IMG/VR virus record: IMGVR_UViG_3300043409_000409
Location: 1-21,666 of that record
Length of the DNA: 21,666 nucleotides
Origin: a virus
Reading direction: 5' to 3' (one strand)
Positions 15,333-20,348 of this stretch are shown piece after piece (the first letter of the stretch is position 1; each line of letters opens with the position of its first letter). The translations under genes were made by a program, and so were the position numbers. Below the pieces are notes generated by a model. That model did no database searches and was not told the DNA's origin. It saw only the letters and a list, made by a program, of their open reading frames with translations.

Positions 15333-15449
15333 CTATCCCCTTATAAAAAATAAATCAATTACTTGATACGTCCCATAAAAAAATCCTATTATACTACCAA
15401 GTATTAAAGCGTATATAAGATAATCTATTACTTTTAATATCCTATCCAT
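15333..15449 (-). CDS. 38-residue membrane peptide
   Basis: A small reading frame overlapping the upstream gene end by 16 bases and ending two bases before the next ATG. One transmembrane segment is evident (LIYALILGSIIGFFYGTY) with charged ends. The fit into the tightly spaced leftward run supports it, though at 38 residues certainty is limited. Confidence 0.5.
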   Translation of the reverse strand: MDRILKVIDYLIYALILGSIIGFFYGTYQVIDLFFIRG

Positions 15450-15688
15450 TTACCATACTCCCTTCCTACAGTTACAGATACATAATTTCTATTCTTAAAT
15501 CGTTTATCTAATTCTTTACTATAAGTCCATTTAGGTAAGCTAAAGTATCCTTGACTTTCTAAATACCTTAACCTAGTCCTATTAGTTGCGCATTGTTGCA
15601 CAATTTCTTTAATACTGCAATAAGGATGTTCGTCTATGTATTTAACAATAACCTTTGCTTGTCGTTGGTCATCTAGTTTAGTGTACAT
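15434..15688 (-). CDS. Small winged-helix-like protein
   Basis: An 84-residue protein. Residues ~8-50 read as a helix-turn-helix or winged-helix domain: AKVIVKYIDEHPYCSIKEI, then VQQCATNRTRLRYLESQGYF, in which the second helix could be the recognition helix. The C-terminal part is basic (KRFKNRNYVSVTVG). It may be a small DNA-binding regulator of phage or host genes. No family is recognised by name. Confidence 0.5.
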   Translation of the reverse strand: MYTKLDDQRQAKVIVKYIDEHPYCSIKEIVQQCATNRTRLRYLESQGYFSLPKWTYSKELDKRFKNRNYVSVTVGREYGKWIGY

Positions 15689-15824
15689 CTTTTACTCCAT
15701 GAGCTTGTTCTATAAGCCTAGCAAATCTAAATATTTTATCAAGTGTTAAAACAGCATTACCATTGCCAAACGCTTCTTTATAAGCCTTGATAATCTCTTC
15801 TTGTGTAAGTGGTTTAGAGTCCAT
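15678..15824 (-). CDS. Small conserved phage protein
   Basis: Encodes 48 residues (starting MDSKPLTQEEIIKAYKEAFG, with FRFARLIEQAHGV near the end). The LTxEEIxKAYxEA phrase followed by an arginine-rich FARAIE-like helix is typical of small proteins repeated in many phage early regions. It overlaps both neighbours by eleven bases, consistent with translational coupling. Function unknown. Confidence 0.6.
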   Translation of the reverse strand: MDSKPLTQEEIIKAYKEAFGNGNAVLTLDKIFRFARLIEQAHGVKDVH

Positions 15825-16050
15825 TGTGAGCTTCTACTAATCTCTTACTATCGTACTTAGACAATCCTTTATACTCTTCTACAGGTTCACCAGGAAACAA
15901 AGGCACTATTTTTATGTGGTGACTTGTATTTTTTAAATCGTTCAAATACGACAATTGATTTGGGTGAAACGACCATAAATAAGACTTCTTTAGATCACCA
16001 GTTTTAACGCAAAACTCTTCATAAAGCCAGGCTACAGGTTGTTTTTTCAT
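15814..16050 (-). CDS. Small hypothetical phage protein
   Basis: A 78-residue protein beginning with MKKQPVAWLYEEF and containing IKIVPLFPGEPVEEY. Many phages encode short proteins with an 'AWLY...VxPLY' frame of this kind; the role is unknown. It overlaps the upstream gene by four bases (ATGA). It sits between two other small genes in the leftward run. Confidence 0.55.
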   Translation of the reverse strand: MKKQPVAWLYEEFCVKTGDLKKSYLWSFHPNQLSYLNDLKNTSHHIKIVPLFPGEPVEEYKGLSKYDSKRLVEAHNGL

Positions 16051-16262
16051 GATTTATCCAATAGTAATGAATAGCCAAATAATCCTATTTCCAAATAACA
16101 ACTATGCAAAGTAATAGCAAAACTTAAATGTAATATCATTGGTTTATATTTGTAAACAGTTATATTATTATATGGACCATCGTCTTTATGTAATCTCCAT
16201 TCTATTGTTTGGTCTACATAATTACCAAATGGATTATCAATTCTTAGTGAAATATCTATCAT
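16047..16262 (-). CDS. Small hypothetical phage protein
   Basis: A 71-residue protein. It starts ISLRIDNPFGNY, has an internal beta-rich segment and ends LEIGLFGYSLLLD, reminiscent of a widespread phage family whose members end in an 'ELGLLGYSxxF' phrase. Function not known. The ATG overlaps the stop of the cell wall hydrolase by one base (TAATG), so the two are coupled. Confidence 0.55.
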   Translation of the reverse strand: MIDISLRIDNPFGNYVDQTIEWRLHKDDGPYNNITVYKYKPMILHLSFAITLHSCYLEIGLFGYSLLLDKS

Positions 16263-16654
16263 TAGTAAAACTCCATTCTGCCTAGTTTAACTACTTTCTT
16301 TTTTTTCCAAATATGTTGCATGTCTATACTATCATCATGAAAATAATATGTAGTATTTCCAACAGGGTTAGCATACTTCTTAAAAAACAATGTGTCTACT
16401 ACTAAAAGTTTAGTCTTTAATAATGCTGCTTTATCTATATTCTTTTCATTAACTTTCATCATATCTTGTATGCCTATAAATTGACCTTTGGAAAAAGTTA
16501 CCTCACACGCATCTTTACCAAATTTACCAGACCTAACTCTATTTATTATAGTGAAAAGCACGCCCAATTTGGCTTCAAGTGGTTGTGTATTTGCTTCTGT
16601 AAAAATTGCCAAGCTAATACAGTGAACATCTGCTTCTGAAACATGTATATCCAT
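16262..16654 (-). CDS. SleB-type cell wall hydrolase (endolysin candidate)
   Basis: A 130-residue protein matching the Hydrolase_2/SleB fold: LAIFTEANTQPLEAKLGVLF at 15-34 with the likely catalytic Glu20, IINRVRSGKFGKDACEVTF at 36-54, QF at 58-59, and the C-terminal TTYYFHDDSIDMQHIW. Family members cleave the glycan strand of peptidoglycan. No signal peptide is present, so export would need a holin. It is on the opposite strand and about 5 kb from the rightward lysis cassette, which is unusual for an endolysin. A ribosome binding site AAAGG precedes the start. A weak promoter candidate lies upstream. Confidence 0.75.
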   Translation of the reverse strand: MDIHVSEADVHCISLAIFTEANTQPLEAKLGVLFTIINRVRSGKFGKDACEVTFSKGQFIGIQDMMKVNEKNIDKAALLKTKLLVVDTLFFKKYANPVGNTTYYFHDDSIDMQHIWKKKKVVKLGRMEFY

Positions 16655-16740
16655 GATACCTTTCTAATGATTATCCGGTGTCTAGCAAACCCACATAAGC
16701 GTATAATTCTACTATAAATCTAAAAGAAAGGAGAACCGCC
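16655..16740. promoter_or_regulatory. Divergent control region between hydrolase and pqqA
   Basis: An 86-base gap separates the leftward hydrolase start from the rightward pqqA start. Rightward, TATAAT at 16702-16707 is a perfect -10 box, but no good -35 lies at the proper distance. Leftward, GATAAT (16670-16675) has only a poor -35 (TTATGT, 17 bases away). AAAGGAG at 16727-16733 is a strong ribosome binding site for pqqA, seven bases before its ATG. Confidence 0.45.
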
Positions 16741-16812
16741 ATGTGGACAAAACCATCAGCTACTGAAATGCGTCTAGGATTTGAAATAACTTTATACGTA
16801 TTCAATCGCTAA
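16741..16812 (+). CDS. pqqA: PqqA, precursor peptide of coenzyme PQQ
   Basis: Encodes 23 residues. It begins MWTKP, continues TEMRLGFEITLY and ends VFNR. Glu15 and Tyr19 are spaced E-x3-Y exactly as in the enterobacterial 23-residue PqqA, where PqqE joins these side chains and later enzymes turn them into pyrroloquinoline quinone. Conserved Trp2, Lys4-Pro5, Arg11, Gly13 and the terminal Arg also match. The gene has AAAGGAG at ideal spacing, a TATAAT upstream and a strong terminator right after the stop. It points rightward within a leftward gene block, so it is a separate transcription unit. No pqqB, C, D or E is in the window; the product would enter the host's pathway. This is probably an auxiliary metabolic gene taken from a PQQ-producing host. 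Confidence 0.85.
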   Translation: MWTKPSATEMRLGFEITLYVFNR

Positions 16813-16818
16813 TTAAAC

Positions 16819-16846
16819 AGGGGAGGTAAAACTCCCCTTTGTTTTT
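16819..16846 (+). terminator. Intrinsic terminator of pqqA
   Basis: A perfect seven-base-pair stem (AGGGGAG with CTCCCCT) with a six-base loop is followed by TTGTTTTT. It begins six bases after the pqqA stop. In the leftward direction the same hairpin follows the SSB-like gene stop and is followed by a weaker T-rich run, so it may end transcription both ways. Confidence 0.85.
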
Positions 16847-17084
16847 AAAATGGGACATCTGACAAGTCCTCACCCTCAGCAACAGGCTTTAGTCTTTCAT
16901 CCGTTGCTACCATTGCTACAGCACCACTAATAAACTTACCATTAGCACCTTCTCTTACCCAACCTGATAATGTAAATTCAATACCATCTACATTTAACTT
17001 TCCTCTATAGTCTGGTCGTTTAGGATTATCCCCTTTATCATTCTTGTTTAACGTAAACGTGTTTGTGTTATCATACTGAGCCAT
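16845..17084 (-). CDS. Small SSB-like protein with acidic C-terminal tail
   Basis: A 79-residue protein. The ATG at 17084 has AAGGA at correct spacing and is preferred over the one at 17093. It starts MAQYDNTNTFTLNKND, has a beta-rich core (GKLNVDGIEFTLSGWVREG, then GKFISGAVAMVAT) and ends EDLSDVPF, which resembles the acidic tip (D-D-I-P-F) used by bacterial single-stranded DNA-binding proteins to recruit partners. The core has the size of a small OB fold. It lies beside the exonuclease and annealing protein genes, consistent with recombination or replication. It could instead be an unrelated small phage protein. Confidence 0.55.
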   Translation of the reverse strand: MAQYDNTNTFTLNKNDKGDNPKRPDYRGKLNVDGIEFTLSGWVREGANGKFISGAVAMVATDERLKPVAEGEDLSDVPF

Positions 17085-17226
17085 CTTCGTCATCCTTTTT
17101 AGTTGTTAATTGTGTATTGCCTTGCTCTTGTATCTTAGGTACTAATTGATTAACAGCTTCAAATGGTAACTTAGATAAAGCTAACAATATCAAGTTTACT
17201 TCTTCTACAGTTAATTCTAATTGCAT
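17071..17226 (-). CDS. Small conserved phage protein
   Basis: Encodes 51 residues starting MQLELTVEEVNLILLALSKL and then PFEAVNQLVPKIQEQG. Such short helical proteins (LTxxEVNLILxALxxLPF) recur in many phages, often next to replication or recombination genes; function unknown. The start lies two bases after the exonuclease stop, and its own end overlaps the SSB-like gene by 14 bases. Confidence 0.65.
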   Translation of the reverse strand: MQLELTVEEVNLILLALSKLPFEAVNQLVPKIQEQGNTQLTTKKDDEDGSV

Positions 17227-17228
17227 AC

Positions 17229-17861
17229 TTACTCCTTCAGTTTAATAATTGTTTTGTCTACTTCGTCTAAAAACTTAATTACTTCTTCTTCTAATTCTTT
17301 TATAAAATCATCATCCCTGTGTAATCTTGATACAAAGAGTTGTAATTCTACAGGAAAGTTAGGATTATAGGAAATAAAATCTACCCACTTAGCACCGGTG
17401 CAAGCCATTTGCCATTGCATCTGAGGGACATATTTGTTGGGAATCCATTTACTCATAAGCGTATTAGTATGGGTTGTTTCTATAGGGCATTTAATCTCTA
17501 TAAGGCCAGCATACTTCCCATCCTCTTCTGCATTTACAGCTCCGTCAGGACTAGCACCACTCATGGCAATAGTTGGGTGGTCAAAGAATCCTACCTCTGT
17601 AACAGATACCCCCCTAGTTCGCATATAAAGCTCCCTAGCAGCACTTTCTCTTTCAATACCATCTAGCATAGCCTGATTAACAAAACTATCGCCTTTCTTG
17701 CCTGTAAGACGTTCTGATACAAGTTGGATAAGGTAGTTTTGACGTGATGTAGATACGCCTGTTTTAGTCTTGGCGATAACATCCGATATTCTGGATGCTG
17801 TCACCTTACCCATTCTAATTTTATGCCATTCATCACTTCTTTGCTCAAATTCATAGTGCAT
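17229..17861 (-). CDS. YqaJ/lambda-type recombination exonuclease
   Basis: A 210-residue protein with the order of motifs seen in lambda exonuclease-like enzymes: QRSDEWHKIRMGKVTAS at 7-23, GIERE at 68-72, SPDG at 104-107, the EIK of LIEIKCPIE at 120-128, and QMQWQMACTG at 147-156. Asp106, Glu122 and Lys124 are the expected catalytic residues. The enzyme degrades one strand of double-stranded DNA from the 5' end and leaves 3' single strands for the annealing protein encoded two genes upstream. It overlaps the HNH gene end by eleven bases. The Leu/Glu-rich C-terminus has no extra domain. Confidence 0.85.
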   Translation of the reverse strand: MHYEFEQRSDEWHKIRMGKVTASRISDVIAKTKTGVSTSRQNYLIQLVSERLTGKKGDSFVNQAMLDGIERESAARELYMRTRGVSVTEVGFFDHPTIAMSGASPDGAVNAEEDGKYAGLIEIKCPIETTHTNTLMSKWIPNKYVPQMQWQMACTGAKWVDFISYNPNFPVELQLFVSRLHRDDDFIKELEEEVIKFLDEVDKTIIKLKE

Positions 17862-18420
17862 ATAATTTCCCTCTCTTATGTCTTAAATGTGCAGCACCTT
17901 TTGATATTCCAAGTTCTTTAGCAATATCAGATATGTGAGTTAATTTACCTTTCCAATCAATCCAAATAGAACAATCTTTATTTCTTTGTTGTTGTGAATT
18001 GGTTGCCCATCTTACATTACCAGGCTCATATCCTTTATTATTATCAATTCTATCAATAGACTGACCTTTTTGTTTTTTACCCATGTAAGCATAAAACTTT
18101 TCAAAACTATCAATCCATTCTTCATATATTGTAATACCTTTAGCACCATACTGATTATAATCTTTACTATTAATATTTAAACATCTATCTTTCATTGCAG
18201 TCCATGTTGAATATTCTAAAGAATGACGCATACCATGTGTTTTATGTTTATCTGCACCACGTAATGTAGCACAATTTTTACATGATTTAACTCTGTTATG
18301 TTTAATTCTACTTGCTAATCCAATATAAAGCTCTCCACAGTCACATTGGCATTTCCATAATATATGACCATCTTGAGCTTTACCTACAGCATCTACAAAT
18401 GTTAATTGATTATACTTCAT
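17851..18420 (-). CDS. HNH homing-type endonuclease
   Basis: A 189-residue protein. Residues 24-50 carry Cys residues of a zinc-binding motif (CQCDCG, then CKNC). The HNH core follows: H62-G63, TWTAMKDRCLN, YGAKGITIYEEW, and SIDRIDNNKGYEPGNVRWAT at 121-140. The last 30 residues look like a helix-turn-helix (THISDIAKELGISKG). This is the usual free-standing phage HNH endonuclease, which nicks or cuts DNA at or near its insertion site in related phages. It sits between the annealing protein and the exonuclease and overlaps the latter by eleven bases. A candidate promoter lies in the 66-base gap upstream, suggesting an independent unit. Confidence 0.8.
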   Translation of the reverse strand: MKYNQLTFVDAVGKAQDGHILWKCQCDCGELYIGLASRIKHNRVKSCKNCATLRGADKHKTHGMRHSLEYSTWTAMKDRCLNINSKDYNQYGAKGITIYEEWIDSFEKFYAYMGKKQKGQSIDRIDNNKGYEPGNVRWATNSQQQRNKDCSIWIDWKGKLTHISDIAKELGISKGAAHLRHKRGKLYAL

Positions 18421-18451
18421 ATTTAATCCTGTAATGGTTGAATAAGCTATT

Positions 18452-18460
18452 ATTATACCA
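18452..18460 (-). promoter_or_regulatory. Candidate extended -10 promoter for HNH gene
   Basis: On the minus strand the gap between the annealing protein stop and the HNH start contains TGGTATAAT, an extended -10 element with a perfect core. No good -35 is seen 17 bases upstream, which extended -10 promoters can tolerate. It would drive the HNH gene about 30 bases downstream. Confidence 0.45.
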
Positions 18461-18486
18461 TAACATCACTAAACGTACATGTATAT

Positions 18487-18888
18487 TTATAGGAAGTCCT
18501 TGCTAGATACTGCCTTTAGAGCTGGTTGTTCTGATTCTGGAATATCCTCACCGCTATAAATGTAAAGACCTATGCCATGTAATGCAATAGCCTTAGCTAA
18601 ACAACGCTGCATAGCTGTATTAACTGCCATAGCATCAGGGTTAGGGATAGCTTGGTTTCTAAAGTTAAGCACAGGTAATTGAGCTGTCATAGACTTACCA
18701 AACGCATGGACTGTGCAGAATACCATAAGCGTTTCACCAAACTGTTTAGGTTCACCATATCCCCATGAAGCAGTTGGGTCTTGCTGTAGCAAGGTGTCGA
18801 CCGCCCAAGCCCATGATAAGTATGATAGACCATTCTTTTTTTCTATGTGGTCTGATACATTAATTTTACGTAGTTCGTTATAGTTCAT
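18487..18888 (-). CDS. DUF1071 (Sak3-like) single-strand annealing protein
   Basis: A 133-residue protein. It matches the DUF1071 annealing family: ELRKINVSDHIEKKNGLSYLSWAWA (landmarks at 5-29), the NTAMQRCLAKAIALHGIGLYIYSGEDIP segment (90-117, given here in part), and an acidic C-terminus. The start at 18888 is chosen because AGGAG lies six bases upstream and the preceding gene ends eleven bases inside; starts at 18951 or 18972 would add a Gln-rich extension not seen in the family. It should anneal complementary single strands, working with the exonuclease two genes downstream. It is shorter than many family members (~200), mainly in the middle. Confidence 0.8.
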   Translation of the reverse strand: MNYNELRKINVSDHIEKKNGLSYLSWAWAVDTLLQQDPTASWGYGEPKQFGETLMVFCTVHAFGKSMTAQLPVLNFRNQAIPNPDAMAVNTAMQRCLAKAIALHGIGLYIYSGEDIPESEQPALKAVSSKDFL

Positions 18889-19048
18889 CTTTCTCTCCTG
18901 TTGTTGATGTTGTTCCATCATCACTTGGTCGTAATGTTGTTGTTGACTCATTTGCTCTCTCCCTTTCATCAAATCTTTTATTAAGTTCTTCTAAGTCTTT
19001 CCATACTTCTGGTAATATTTCAGCTATACGCTTTAAACCATTCGCCAT
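18878..19048 (-). CDS. Small hypothetical protein
   Basis: Encodes 56 residues starting MANGLKRIAEILPEVWKDLE. Helical and acidic at first, then a Ser/Thr-rich tail with RERANESTTTLRPSDDG. The chosen ATG at 19048 has a G-run eight bases upstream; an upstream in-frame start at 19084 would overlap other small genes without a binding site. Function unknown; it precedes the annealing protein and is coupled to it. Confidence 0.5.
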   Translation of the reverse strand: MANGLKRIAEILPEVWKDLEELNKRFDERERANESTTTLRPSDDGTTSTTGEKDEL

Positions 19049-19101
19049 ATTATATACCCCCAAAACACAAAAAGGAATAGCCATAAGTATTTATTCATCA
19101 T
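19033..19101 (-). CDS. 22-residue membrane micropeptide (tentative)
   Basis: A tiny reading frame with AGGAG just before two consecutive ATG codons. It encodes one hydrophobic helix (YLWLFLFVFWGYIIW) with a basic end. It overlaps neighbours on both sides. The strong binding site is the main support; with this length it may be chance. Confidence 0.35.
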   Translation of the reverse strand: MMNKYLWLFLFVFWGYIIWRMV

Positions 19102-19201
19102 GCTTCTCCTGTTGGTCAAGTTTATATTGAGCTTCATATTCTTGTTGCTCAAGTCTTTCCATCTCATCTATATATTCATCATAATCTAAATGTCGTTCCA
19201 T
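19091..19201 (-). CDS. 36-residue acidic peptide
   Basis: A small gene whose ATG overlaps the upstream stop (TAATG), with AGGAGC upstream. It encodes a highly charged Glu/Gln/Tyr-rich helix (DEYIDEMERLEQQEYEAQY). Position in a close-packed run supports expression. No family known. Confidence 0.45.
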   Translation of the reverse strand: MERHLDYDEYIDEMERLEQQEYEAQYKLDQQEKHDE

Positions 19202-19296
19202 TATATTGCTCCTGCTAGCTTACCCATAATTTGTAAACAAAGCCACACATAAGCCCAAAATGCTACTGCTATTACTATCATTGTTTTAATACTCAT
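19201..19296 (-). CDS. 31-residue membrane peptide, first gene of leftward block
   Basis: Starts at 19296 with AGGAGAG in good position and is the first gene after the leftward promoter. It encodes a single hydrophobic helix (TMIVIAVAFWAYVWLCLQIM) followed by GKLAGAI. As the first gene of an early transcript it may be a membrane-acting early peptide, but this is speculation. Confidence 0.5.
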   Translation of the reverse strand: MSIKTMIVIAVAFWAYVWLCLQIMGKLAGAI

Positions 19297-19326
19297 GTTT
19301 CTCTCCTGGTTAAAATTACAATAGTT

Positions 19327-19354
19327 ATCTTAATGACCTAAAATAACTTGTCAA
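19327..19354 (-). promoter_or_regulatory. Leftward early promoter
   Basis: On the minus strand TTGACA (19349-19354) is followed after 16 bases by TAAGAT (19327-19332). The box is preceded by AAAATGC, the same block as at 14849-14854. It lies ~30 bases before the first leftward gene and probably drives the whole block to 16845. An inverted repeat AGTTAT/ATAACT (19323-19328, 19343-19348) overlaps it and could be an operator. Confidence 0.7.
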
Positions 19355-19388
19355 GCATTTTCTAGTAAAAATCTATAAATAAAATAGT

Positions 19389-19417
19389 TTGCAATTAGAA
19401 ATACATTGTGGTAAGGT
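19389..19417 (+). promoter_or_regulatory. Rightward early promoter candidate
   Basis: TTGCAA at 19389-19394 and TAAGGT at 19412-19417 are 17 bases apart, with TG one base before the -10 element. The predicted transcript would begin only a few bases before the ATG at 19426, implying a near-leaderless message for the first gene. The -10 match is moderate. Confidence 0.45.
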
Positions 19418-19425
19418 TTTGACCT

Positions 19426-19611
19426 ATGGATAACTTACGTTACATTATATTAGATGAGTTTGATGGAAAACCGCTAAGAGCCTTTAGTAACAAGGCATCT
19501 GCTCTTTGGTTTCTTGAGAATAGGTCTGATTGTAAGCTCCATATTCTGCCTAAGCCGCCTAAAGCAAAAGTCGTGCCAATGTCAGAACTTTATGAAGAAT
19601 GTTTATTTTAA
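19426..19611 (+). CDS. Small early protein, rightward replication block
   Basis: A 61-residue protein. It has YIILDEFDGKPLRAFSNKAS, then ALWFLENRSDCKLHILPKPPK, a pattern seen in short phage early proteins that look like a small alpha/beta fold (a strand, a helix and a closing strand). Only a weak AAGG lies upstream, at nine bases. It is the first rightward gene after the divergent control region. Function unknown. Confidence 0.55.
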   Translation: MDNLRYIILDEFDGKPLRAFSNKASALWFLENRSDCKLHILPKPPKAKVVPMSELYEECLF

Positions 19612-19621
19612 GGAGAGTAAT

Positions 19622-19765
19622 ATGAGTGAAAAAGAAGTTTTATATTATATACAAGGCTTTTTAAGAGGTATAAGCCATGATGATTCATTATTGAATTCAG
19701 AAATATTATTTAACTGGGATGAGATGATTGACAAGGCTTTATACGGAGATGATGATGCGAATTAA
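19622..19765 (+). CDS. Small acidic early protein
   Basis: Encodes 47 residues starting MSEKEVLYYIQGFLRG. The ATG at 19622 has AAGGAGAG upstream; a longer in-frame start at 19514 lies inside the previous gene and has no binding site. Acidic, helical, with aromatic residues and a DDDAN end. It overlaps the initiator gene by eleven bases. Function unknown. Confidence 0.55.
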   Translation: MSEKEVLYYIQGFLRGISHDDSLLNSEILFNWDEMIDKALYGDDDAN

Positions 19766-20348
19766 AAACTGGGATAAGTACCAGCATTACAAGCATAAGA
19801 GTGATATGAAGTGGTTTAAATGTTATGGTCGTGATATTTTAAATGACCCTGATTTTATGAAAATGGATGATATAAAACAGGCAACTTTATTCAAATTATG
19901 GTGTTTAGCTAGTGAGTCAAATGGCAAATTACCACAAGTATCAGATATTGCCTTTAGATTTAGAAAACCTATCAGCTTTGTAGAAAAATTAGTAAAAGAA
20001 TTAGATACTTGGCTCATAAGAAATGAAAGTATAGAGCAAGTCTATACAAATACTATAACAGATAAGATAAGATTAGATAAGAATATAAACACCATTGTGC
20101 GGTTTGATGAATTTTGGAATACATATCCAAATGTTCGTAAAAATAATAAAAAGGGTTGTTTAGAAAAATGGCAAGTAAAAGACCTTGACTTAATAGCTGA
20201 TAAAGTTATAGGCTATGTCAATATGATGAAAGAAACTAAATCATGGAAGGAAGGTTTCGTGCCAGCACCTATGACATTACTTAACCAAGAAAGATGGGAT
20301 GATGGAACTGTAACTCATATCCGTAAAGTTTGGGAAGGTGGCATCTAG
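19755..20348 (+). CDS. Phage O-like replication initiator
   Basis: A 197-residue protein; of several in-frame starts, the ATG at 19755 has CGGAG at best spacing. Residues ~15-90 read as a winged-helix DNA-binding domain (GRDILNDPDFMKMDDIKQ, then LWCLASESNGKLPQVSDIA and VEKLVKELD). The C-terminal part (FDEFWNTYPNVRKNNKKGCLEKW, then VPAPMTLLNQERWDD) matches the domain found at the end of lambda O-like and related replication proteins, which contact the helicase. It should bind the origin and load the helicase encoded next. The stop overlaps the GTG start of that gene by one base. Confidence 0.7.
   Translation: MRIKNWDKYQHYKHKSDMKWFKCYGRDILNDPDFMKMDDIKQATLFKLWCLASESNGKLPQVSDIAFRFRKPISFVEKLVKELDTWLIRNESIEQVYTNTITDKIRLDKNINTIVRFDEFWNTYPNVRKNNKKGCLEKWQVKDLDLIADKVIGYVNMMKETKSWKEGFVPAPMTLLNQERWDDGTVTHIRKVWEGGI

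Noticed and set aside
16741-16812. Possibility that the 23-codon frame is a chance reading frame
   Set aside because: Its whole length fits PqqA, including the E-x3-Y pair and flanking Trp, Pro, Arg and Gly, and it is framed by a strong binding site and a terminator.
17409-17666. Rightward frames opposite the exonuclease, considered as a second gene near pqqA
   Set aside because: They lie wholly within the well-supported exonuclease and have no recognisable motif or binding site.
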